From: Gammaproteobacteria bacterium
GTDB taxonomy: Bacteria; Pseudomonadota; Gammaproteobacteria; Arenicellales; JAHEKD01
Direction: 5' to 3'
Assembly: GCA_024638545.1 (NCBI GenBank)
Contig: JAHEKD010000003.1
Span: 1-9,778, forward strand
Length of the DNA stretch: 9,778 nt
Part shown: piece by piece, positions 1-5,024 of the stretch
Layout: each line of letters starts with the position of its first letter
Numbering within the stretch: the first letter of the stretch is position 1
Made by a program: the position numbers and the translations under genes
Notes under the pieces: generated by a model
What the model was told of the DNA's origin: nothing
Database searches by the model: none
Seen by the model: only the letters and a program-made list of their open reading frames with translations

Positions 1-363
1 CCAGGCGAACAGCAAACGGTCAAGAATGCCCGGGCAGTTGCCTTCGTCCTGAGGCATTGCGATGATGGTTGCCGGCGAATCAGAGAGCCATTCAAAATCC
101 GAGAAAAAGTATGAATAATATTTGTGCCGGCAGCGCTGGTATAAAATTGAAAAATGTAAAATGATGGCATCCCAGCGTGCATGTTTGATTTCATCTGGGA
201 AACAGATCTTCTGGGAATCGATCCTGTCACCCTGGAAGTGATTGTAATGAGTGACCTCAAATTCCCGGTACTCGTCCAGAATTTTCTGAAACTCGATGAA
301 TACGGTGGGCAGTGATGAAGCGTCACGAATAAATGAGATGGTTAAGAGTTTCTTTTTTTTCAC
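1..363 (-). CDS. CgeB-like glycosyltransferase, N-terminal part (cut by window edge)
   Basis: This reading frame begins at a GTG codon (363-361) and stays open for 121 codons to the left edge, so the C-terminal part is missing. The GTG overlaps the TGA of the preceding sulfotransferase gene as GTGA, which suggests translational coupling and supports the start. The visible part matches the N-terminal half of the glycosyltransferase at 7558-8811. A beta-strand ending in ILHFSILYQ corresponds to VLHTTLLSA there. The motif IIAMPQDEGN corresponds to KIALPQDERY, and both are followed by a segment ending in an aromatic residue near a Leu/Trp cluster. I therefore infer a cytoplasmic glycosyltransferase of the CgeB-like (Glyco_trans_1_2) type working on the same glycan. 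The donor and acceptor binding region lies outside the window, so specificity cannot be judged. The gene call is firm; the family rests on similarity to its neighbours. Confidence 0.75.
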   Translation of the reverse strand, partial: MKKKKLLTISFIRDASSLPTVFIEFQKILDEYREFEVTHYNHFQGDRIDSQKICFPDEIKHARWDAIILHFSILYQRCRHKYYSYFFSDFEWLSDSPATIIAMPQDEGNCPGILDRLLFAW

Positions 364-1352
364 GATACGCTATGGCAGGCTGAGTAAAGCAAATTTTTCA
401 GATCGTCTCTGGAATCGATAAATCGGGTTATTTTCTCGTAATCCTTTTCATAATCCCGGATCAACCTCGTATTATTGCTGACTTCATTGCGCTCAAGTGC
501 TTTGGCCGGCGACCAGCTCACAGGATGGTGCCGGGCACTGGCAAGATCATATACGATTTTTACTGCGGTGTCGGGTGAATCGCACAGGTCTTCATACCAG
601 ACTTGCGTCCAATTCGACTCGGGCAGCTTCGCCAATGATGCTGAAATTGCCCTGCTGTAGCTGGCCTGCTGTAAAACCACCTGCTCCCAATATGGTCGGG
701 TTTGTATTTCAATATAGTCTTTTGTGGTGGCTGAATTCCAGATTTTCCCAGGATCGCCCCGCTTGTAGCGATTTTCCAGATCTGACAGTGCAGCCCTGTC
801 GATGCTGCGCCTGATCCAGACAAACAGTGCATTCGGTAAGGCTTTGCTTATGGCAGAAATCCTGAATGAATTCCAGGGGTTTTTTGTTACAAATGTGCTG
901 TTAGTGACGGTATTGAACGCCTTAATTGACTTGTACATATGGGTTTTTGATGCATTGCAGTGAAAGTCACAGCTTTGCGTTTCCGATGGGTGCGTTCCGC
1001 CAAACCAGTTGGCGAATACCGCCGACGCCTCAGAGGTTTCGAACAGCCCTCCGGTTTTGCCATACTCACTTTGATACTTGACCTGGTGCTGCTCACCTCT
1101 TGCACTTGTTTCCAAATACATGCCAAAAGCCGGTGTGGCGGAAAAAAAATCATTGGTGAAATTACTGATATAACAGCAGCCAAGTTTATTGATGATTTGC
1201 TGATACAAAAACGTGCTGCCCACCCTCGGGGATGAAACCAGGAAAATGGCGGAAGGATCCGAACCGGACTTTTTGTCAATTTCGTCGATAAAATCTTTAT
1301 AGGAATAGTTTATACAGCCATCGAACAAATTCTTTATTTGGGTGGATTTCAC
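360..1352 (-). CDS. PAPS-dependent sulfotransferase
   Basis: This 330-residue protein has the hallmarks of the sulfotransferase family, which moves sulfate from PAPS to a hydroxyl or amino group on a sugar or other acceptor. Residues 37-50 (FLVSSPRVGSTFLY) form the 5'-phosphosulfate-binding loop. A Lys-Asn-Pro segment at 157-159 precedes a helix. Residues 177-190 (FVWIRRSIDRAALS) form the 3'-phosphate site, with Arg182 and Ser190 eight residues apart as is usual. WYEDL at 252-256 matches the conserved (R/W)YEDL strand near the C terminus. It has no signal peptide or membrane segment, so it is probably cytoplasmic. The start is a GTG overlapping the TGA of the SGNH hydrolase gene (GTGA). No Shine-Dalgarno sequence is visible, so translation is probably coupled. 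Its position between an SGNH enzyme and a glycosyltransferase suggests a glycan acceptor, which is inference. Confidence 0.88.
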   Translation of the reverse strand: MKSTQIKNLFDGCINYSYKDFIDEIDKKSGSDPSAIFLVSSPRVGSTFLYQQIINKLGCCYISNFTNDFFSATPAFGMYLETSARGEQHQVKYQSEYGKTGGLFETSEASAVFANWFGGTHPSETQSCDFHCNASKTHMYKSIKAFNTVTNSTFVTKNPWNSFRISAISKALPNALFVWIRRSIDRAALSDLENRYKRGDPGKIWNSATTKDYIEIQTRPYWEQVVLQQASYSRAISASLAKLPESNWTQVWYEDLCDSPDTAVKIVYDLASARHHPVSWSPAKALERNEVSNNTRLIRDYEKDYEKITRFIDSRDDLKNLLYSACHSVS

Positions 1353-2011
1353 TGGATAAACCGCATGAGCGTCTGCTTCACAACCTCTGAGAGCGTGTTG
1401 TAATACATATCATGGCCTTCCAGATTGAGATGGAGAAGGTCAGGTTCCGGTAATACAAAAGATTCTGCCACGGTTGAATTAACCTGAAAATCATTAAGAA
1501 AAATCGACTCCATGTCGGTGAGCGTCAATTTCTCTTTTGGGTATTCTGCAGCGACATCGCGTATTATTTGATTATAGGCCTCGTTGCTGTTTTGATATGA
1601 GATTTCAGGTTGCGCATCCAGCGGGAAATTTCTGGCACTCGGGTGGTTGGTGTTCAGGAAAATATGCCTGGCATTGAAATTGAAACACCTGTCAATTATT
1701 TCATTCAGGTTCTGATAAAACGCGCCCTTGCTTACCCTGGGCAATCCCTGATCAGTAATCCAGTAATTACAGTCATTCATTCCAAACTGGACCATCACGA
1801 TATCAGGCGCATGTTTTTGCACCTCAACCGGAATATCCTCGAGCGCCTGCCTTGTGGTGCGACCGTTGACCGCCTCGACCTGAACCAGCATCTCCTTGCC
1901 GCTGGCGGTACTCATCTTCTCGATCATCCTGGACAAACGGCTGGCCCAGGTCATGTGAGGAAAAACGTATTGGCCTACACTAATCGAGTCGCCAAATATT
2001 ATGAATTTCAT
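1349..2011 (-). CDS. SGNH/GDSL-type hydrolase (esterase or acyltransferase)
   Basis: This 220-residue protein carries all four SGNH blocks. GDSIS at residues 7-11 holds the nucleophile Ser9. Gly50 lies in NGRTT, and Asn79 in GMND. The Asp191-Leu-Leu-His194 pair supplies the rest of the triad. The length fits a stand-alone SGNH domain, and there is no signal peptide, so it probably acts in the cytoplasm. Family members remove or transfer O-acyl groups. In a glycan locus the likely job is acetylation or deacetylation of a sugar, or trimming of a carrier-linked intermediate, and the sequence does not decide which. It starts 28 nt after the SDR gene with an AGGG ribosome site about seven bases ahead of the ATG. 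Its stop overlaps the GTG of the sulfotransferase gene, so these genes are probably co-transcribed. Confidence 0.88.
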   Translation of the reverse strand: MKFIIFGDSISVGQYVFPHMTWASRLSRMIEKMSTASGKEMLVQVEAVNGRTTRQALEDIPVEVQKHAPDIVMVQFGMNDCNYWITDQGLPRVSKGAFYQNLNEIIDRCFNFNARHIFLNTNHPSARNFPLDAQPEISYQNSNEAYNQIIRDVAAEYPKEKLTLTDMESIFLNDFQVNSTVAESFVLPEPDLLHLNLEGHDMYYNTLSEVVKQTLMRFIQ

Positions 2012-2039
2012 AGTGCCCTAGTTCATCAATTCAGCAATC

Positions 2040-2939
2040 TCAGGTGAAAAGGTGTTTCATGTTATCGCAAACAAGTTTAACGCCTTGCTCCAGGCCCACT
2101 TTTGGCTCATAGCCAAGCAAGTCTTTCTGCCTGGCCAGATTAGGACGCTTCTGCAGCGTCATTCTTTCAGGTAAATCGATGTGGGTGATTAAATCAGGGC
2201 TTGCATTAAGCTCCGCACGCACAATTTCCGCAAGGTCTTCGATGGAACGAATGTCGGGATTTCCAATGTTGATGACGCTGTACTCTTTTACACCCACGGA
2301 CCTTTCAATCGCCTCCACTGCATCTGACACATGAAACCAGCCCCTGGCACTGCCCTTGTGAACTTCAATTTCCATGCCTCTTGCCAGGTTTGACACGAAC
2401 CGTATCATTGCAGAGCGATGATCGCCAAGGTCCTCATTTTCATCATACATCATGAACGGTCTCAGCGTCACTGCCTCCATGGCGTATGTTCGCACTTCAT
2501 ACTCAACCAGTTTCTCGCCGAGCAGTTTAGTCAGGCCATATCGATTATTTGGCATCGGATCAGATAAGGACTCATCCATGAATTCAATGTCCGGACCGTA
2601 CACTTCAGATGTTGAAAAATAGATCAGCTTTGCGCCCGCTTTTCTGGTCAGCTGTATGACATTATTCAACCCTGCAAGATTGGTATCAACAGCCAGCCCC
2701 GCAGCTTGCTCACAGGTGACCCGGCTTACCATTGCGGCCAGCATGAAAACTACATCGGGCTTCCATTCAAAAGCCTCAATCAGGTCTAAACAGTTGTTAA
2801 TGTCTGCCATTAAATAGCCATCTTTCCAGCCGGGCTTTGTATCGACTTCAAGAACCGTGTAGCCTTTTTCTTTCAAATGAATGCACAATGGTTTTCCAAT
2901 ATTGCCCCTGGAGCCGATGACTAAAGCTTTTTTGTTCAT
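2040..2939 (-). CDS. NAD(P)-dependent extended SDR: nucleotide-sugar epimerase/dehydratase
   Basis: This 299-residue protein is an extended short-chain dehydrogenase/reductase. Residues 9-15 (GSRGNIG) form the GxxGxxG nucleotide-binding turn of a Rossmann fold. FMLAA at 65-69 follows the fourth strand. FSTSEVYG at 108-115 supplies the catalytic Ser/Thr region, and Tyr134 with Lys138 forms the YxxxK catalytic pair. Residues 160-166 (RPFMMYD) match the RPxxxYG segment that contacts the sugar nucleotide. The family covers 4-epimerases, 4,6-dehydratases and 4-reductases acting on UDP-, GDP-, dTDP- or CDP-sugars. The protein is shorter than typical GalE, and I cannot name the substrate. It follows wecB after 40 nt with an AGGA ribosome site ahead of the ATG, so it probably belongs to the same operon and makes a second activated sugar for the glycan. 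Confidence 0.88.
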   Translation of the reverse strand: MNKKALVIGSRGNIGKPLCIHLKEKGYTVLEVDTKPGWKDGYLMADINNCLDLIEAFEWKPDVVFMLAAMVSRVTCEQAAGLAVDTNLAGLNNVIQLTRKAGAKLIYFSTSEVYGPDIEFMDESLSDPMPNNRYGLTKLLGEKLVEYEVRTYAMEAVTLRPFMMYDENEDLGDHRSAMIRFVSNLARGMEIEVHKGSARGWFHVSDAVEAIERSVGVKEYSVINIGNPDIRSIEDLAEIVRAELNASPDLITHIDLPERMTLQKRPNLARQKDLLGYEPKVGLEQGVKLVCDNMKHLFT

Positions 2940-2979
2940 ATAAGTTTTTCCTGGTTGAAGAAATTTGGTATATAGCGTT

Positions 2980-4047
2980 TCAGACTATATTATTTTTAAT
3001 AGCAGAGATAATCTTTTTAGTAACACTGATATTTTTGTTTTTGTTTAGATTTGGTTTTTTATTTTCAAAGTCGGCAATAGCGTTTCTTATGGCCTTATCA
3101 TCAGTGCCGGCCAGCCTGTTTAAGCCCGCTTCAATCGTTTCCACCCATTCCGTATTTTCACGAAGGGTCACGCATTGCTTTCCAAGCCATCCCGCCTCTT
3201 TTTGCAGTCCGCCGGAATCCGTTAATATCATTCTCGCACCAGCGATCAGGGATATCATGTCTATATATCCAACGGGCTCGATCACAAACAGAGATTCGCT
3301 TGTGTTTTTCCAGCCCCAGGATTGCAGAACATTTTTAGTTCTGGGATGCATGGGGAAAACTACTTTTTCATCCAGGCTTCCGAGCGTTTCCATGACTGAA
3401 AATAACTTGTCAGCGTTATTAGTATTTTCGGCCCGGTGTACTGTGGCAAGATAGTAACTGCCTGCGGGATGCCCAATCTTCTCGTGAATCCTTGATTCAG
3501 ACTTTGCAACATTAATAAGGTCCATTAATACGACCTGCATCACATCACCGACCAGCTCAATTTTTCCGGATATATTCTCCTTAATCAGGTTATTAACTGA
3601 GGTTTGGGTCGGACACAGCAGTAGACTCGACAGATTATCTGTGAGAACGCGATTGATCTCTTCAGGCATTCGTTTATCGAAGCTGCGCAAACCCGCCTCA
3701 ACGTGTATAACCGGCGTATTCAATTTTGCTGCGGCCAAAGCCCCCGCCAGGGTGGAATTTGTATCTCCATACACTAACAGAGCATCAGGCGAAAAATTGA
3801 GAATATCTTGTTCGATACCGGTTAGCATTGTTGCGGTTTGTTCGGCATGTGAACTGGCGGTAACAGCAAGATTTACGGTTGGCTCAGGCATCTCAAGATC
3901 CTTAAAGAATACATCAGACATATTCTCATCATAGTGCTGTCCGGTGTGAAGCACTCGTTCATGGATACCATGCTCTCGGAAGGCCTTGGTTAACGCAGCC
4001 GCTTTTATGAATTGAGGCCGAGCGCCGATAACGGTAGTAATTTTCAA
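2980..4047 (-). CDS. wecB: UDP-N-acetylglucosamine 2-epimerase (non-hydrolysing)
   Basis: This enzyme interconverts UDP-GlcNAc and UDP-ManNAc in the cytoplasm, giving the precursor for ManNAc or ManNAcA residues in surface polysaccharides. The family motifs appear in order: GARPQFIKAA near the N terminus, HTGQHYDENM, YGDTNSTLAG, HVEAGLRSFD followed by MPEEINR, TVHRAENT, HPRT, TDSGGLQKEA and LRENTEWVE. The Asp in YGDTN, the Glu in HVEAG, the Glu pair in MPEEIN and the His in TVHRAEN match the catalytic positions described for E. coli WecB. I chose the TTG at 4047-4045, giving 355 residues, because homologues start at the equivalent of MKITTVIGARP and a GGGT lies a few bases upstream. A TTG at 4074 would add nine residues but has no ribosome site. 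The gene heads the run wecB, SDR, SGNH hydrolase, sulfotransferase, glycosyltransferase. Confidence 0.95.
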   Translation of the reverse strand: MKITTVIGARPQFIKAAALTKAFREHGIHERVLHTGQHYDENMSDVFFKDLEMPEPTVNLAVTASSHAEQTATMLTGIEQDILNFSPDALLVYGDTNSTLAGALAAAKLNTPVIHVEAGLRSFDKRMPEEINRVLTDNLSSLLLCPTQTSVNNLIKENISGKIELVGDVMQVVLMDLINVAKSESRIHEKIGHPAGSYYLATVHRAENTNNADKLFSVMETLGSLDEKVVFPMHPRTKNVLQSWGWKNTSESLFVIEPVGYIDMISLIAGARMILTDSGGLQKEAGWLGKQCVTLRENTEWVETIEAGLNRLAGTDDKAIRNAIADFENKKPNLNKNKNISVTKKIISAIKNNIV

Positions 4048-4298
4048 AATTACTACCCGGCAATATCGTTGCAAAGATTAAAAATCAAAATACCGGTCCT
4101 GTCAGACGTTGGCTGAACTGTTAATGAGGCGGTATTTTAATAGGTTTGCAGCTAAAAAAGAATAAGTTTGTTTTGTTCAGCCAGATAAATTAACCCGTTA
4201 GAAAAGTTAAGCAGAAGATTACTTCTCTTTTTTATATTTACCTGGTAATTTTTTTGCTTTTTTTACTTACGTTTTTTACTTCCTTTATTTTACTTCCT
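4048..4298. other. AT-rich intergenic gap ahead of wecB
   Basis: No gene is visible in this roughly 250-base gap. It holds most of a 14-bp tandem repeat at its right end and a 9-bp inverted repeat near wecB, listed separately. A 5-bp hairpin (AGAAG 4213-4217, CTTCT 4222-4226) is followed by a short T run in the plus direction, too weak to call a terminator. I see no convincing -35/-10 pair for wecB on the minus strand. The best is a TATTAA-like box near 4140 with a poor upstream hexamer. Confidence 0.6.
4087..4138 (-). repeat. 9-bp inverted repeat just upstream of wecB
   Basis: The arms AAAATACCG (4087-4095) and CGGTATTTT (4130-4138) are perfect complements separated by 34 nt. Inside the loop, TCAG (4102-4105) and CTGA (4113-4116) could form a nested stem. 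Read on the minus strand, the right half is followed by GATTTTTAAT, so the structure could act as a terminator or attenuator between the small secreted-protein gene and wecB. It could also be a protein-binding site. The GC part of the stem is short, so terminator function is uncertain. Confidence 0.5.
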
Positions 4299-4311
4299 TT
4301 ATTTTACTTCC
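4272..4311 (-). repeat. Short tandem repeat (14-bp unit) spanning a stop codon
   Basis: The plus-strand unit TTTATTTTACTTCC occurs perfectly at 4284-4297 and 4298-4311. A partial third copy (TTTTTACTTCC) ends at 4283, and a decayed TTTTACTTAC lies at 4261-4270. The minus strand reads GGAAGTAAAATAAA in tandem. The first copy encodes the last residues (Glu-Val-Lys) and TAA stop of the small secreted protein, so the repeat duplicates the 3' end of the gene. It looks like slippage; no function is evident. Confidence 0.8.
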
Positions 4312-4634
4312 ATGTATCGGATGACAAAATAATTTGAGCCCGGTGATTGGCAATCACCATAAAACCTGACTTGCCTGCCTGATGCTTGTGCCGCGAGCGC
4401 TGTTGCTAAAATCACTTTGGTATCGGCGTCAGCCGGTGGTGCGTAGGCCCAGGTCGCAGACAGACAGCCGCTGGCATTCCAACCGCCATTCGTGCCTGCA
4501 ACATTAACGCCGCCCGTTTCAACATTAGTAGAAATGCGACCGACTTTTTGATATTTTGTATATTGGTCGGCTGCCTGTGCTACCCCAGCAGTGCAAAGAA
4601 TTGCTATAATAATTGTTGCTAATTTTATCTTCAT
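4299..4634 (-). CDS. Small secreted protein of unknown function
   Basis: This 111-residue protein has a clear Sec signal peptide: a basic start (MKIK), a hydrophobic core at about residues 5-18, and a cleavage site after AQA at 19-21. The mature protein of about 90 residues is therefore periplasmic or exported. Cys14 lies inside the signal but does not form a lipobox. Cys57 and Cys95 are the only cysteines in the mature part and probably form a disulfide. The mature chain is rich in Gly, Ala and Thr, with the segments GGWNASGC, ATWAYAPP, GRQVRFYGDC and SNYFVIRYMEV suggesting a small beta-rich fold. I do not recognise the family. It has its own promoter and gaps of a few hundred bases on both sides, so it is probably expressed separately from the sugar genes. 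Only a weak GTAAGGG lies ahead of the ATG. Confidence 0.85.
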   Translation of the reverse strand: MKIKLATIIIAILCTAGVAQAADQYTKYQKVGRISTNVETGGVNVAGTNGGWNASGCLSATWAYAPPADADTKVILATALAAQASGRQVRFYGDCQSPGSNYFVIRYMEVK

Positions 4635-4672
4635 TTATTTAATTTACCCTTACAGAATGTAAATAGAGCGAT

Positions 4673-4701
4673 ATTATCGAACACTATTCAAGATAGTGCA
4701 A
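4673..4701 (-). promoter_or_regulatory. Sigma70-like promoter of the small secreted-protein gene
   Basis: On the minus strand a -35 box TTGCAC (4701-4696) and a -10 box GATAAT (4678-4673) are separated by exactly 17 nt. Transcription would begin near 4667, giving a leader of about 30 nt to the ATG at 4634. Spacing and position fit well. The boxes match consensus at four and five of six bases. Confidence 0.5.
4682..4698. repeat. Inverted repeat overlapping the promoter -35 and spacer (possible operator)
   Basis: CACTAT (4682-4687) and ATAGTG (4693-4698) are perfect 6-bp arms around a 5-nt centre. The repeat lies between and partly within the -35 and -10 boxes of the predicted promoter, where a repressor site would block RNA polymerase. 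No regulator gene is in the window, so an operator role is inference. Confidence 0.35.
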
Positions 4702-4880
4702 CAGGTAAAGTATAACAACTATAATCACAAAATGATAGATTATCAGTCGTTATGGGTTGAATTGTCGCAGTCATGATCCTTGCGCACAAAATCTAGCTGT
4801 AAGTTTTAATTAATTGATTTTAATGAAAAATATTTAACATATTCATCACAAGATTAGTCCACCTGCTGTGCCGGGTAGAG

Positions 4881-4908
4881 ATTTTAGCGCTCAGCTCAAT
4901 ACTGTCAA
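4881..4908 (-). promoter_or_regulatory. Strong sigma70-like promoter in the 4635-5024 gap
   Basis: On the minus strand a perfect -35 box TTGACA (4908-4903) and a -10 box TAAAAT (4886-4881) are separated by 16 nt. Transcription from near 4874 would reach the small secreted-protein gene after a leader of about 240 nt, or could make a small RNA. The gap 4635-5024 otherwise holds only the nearer promoter and short ORFs without support. Below the stop at 5025 I see no convincing terminator, only a weak AACC/GGTT pair before seven Ts on the minus strand. Confidence 0.5.
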
Positions 4909-5024
4909 GGATTTCAGCTCAGCGTCAGTAAAAGCAAGTCAACAGCTATGTCTTTATTACGCCCGGCGACTTTCAAAAAAACCTCAGGCAACATCAGCTT
5001 GGTTAGGCATTTATAAATTAAATA

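Noticed and set aside
475..1235. Plus-strand and second minus-frame ORFs of 60-130 codons within the sulfotransferase gene.
   Set aside because: They are shadows of a well-supported gene, with unusual composition and no ribosome sites or family motifs.
1610..2047. A 145-codon plus-strand ORF opposite the SGNH hydrolase gene.
   Set aside because: It lies antisense to a gene with all four catalytic blocks, and its translation shows no recognisable domain.
3035..3934. Two plus-strand ORFs of 139 and 97 codons opposite wecB.
   Set aside because: wecB has every family motif in frame; the antisense frames are open by chance.
4213..4233. A 5-bp hairpin (AGAAG/CTTCT) followed by a T run on the plus strand.
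   Set aside because: The stem is short and AT-rich, and no plus-strand gene ends here.
4688..4774. A 28-codon minus-strand ORF upstream of the small secreted-protein gene, with AAGGA near its ATG and two cysteines near its C-terminal end.
   Set aside because: The AAGGA lies only two bases from the ATG, too close for good initiation, and the ORF overlaps the predicted promoter. Nothing else supports it.
4984..5010. A possible minus-strand terminator after the fusion gene, with AACC/GGTT before seven Ts.
   Set aside because: A 4-bp stem with a 17-nt loop is too weak to call.
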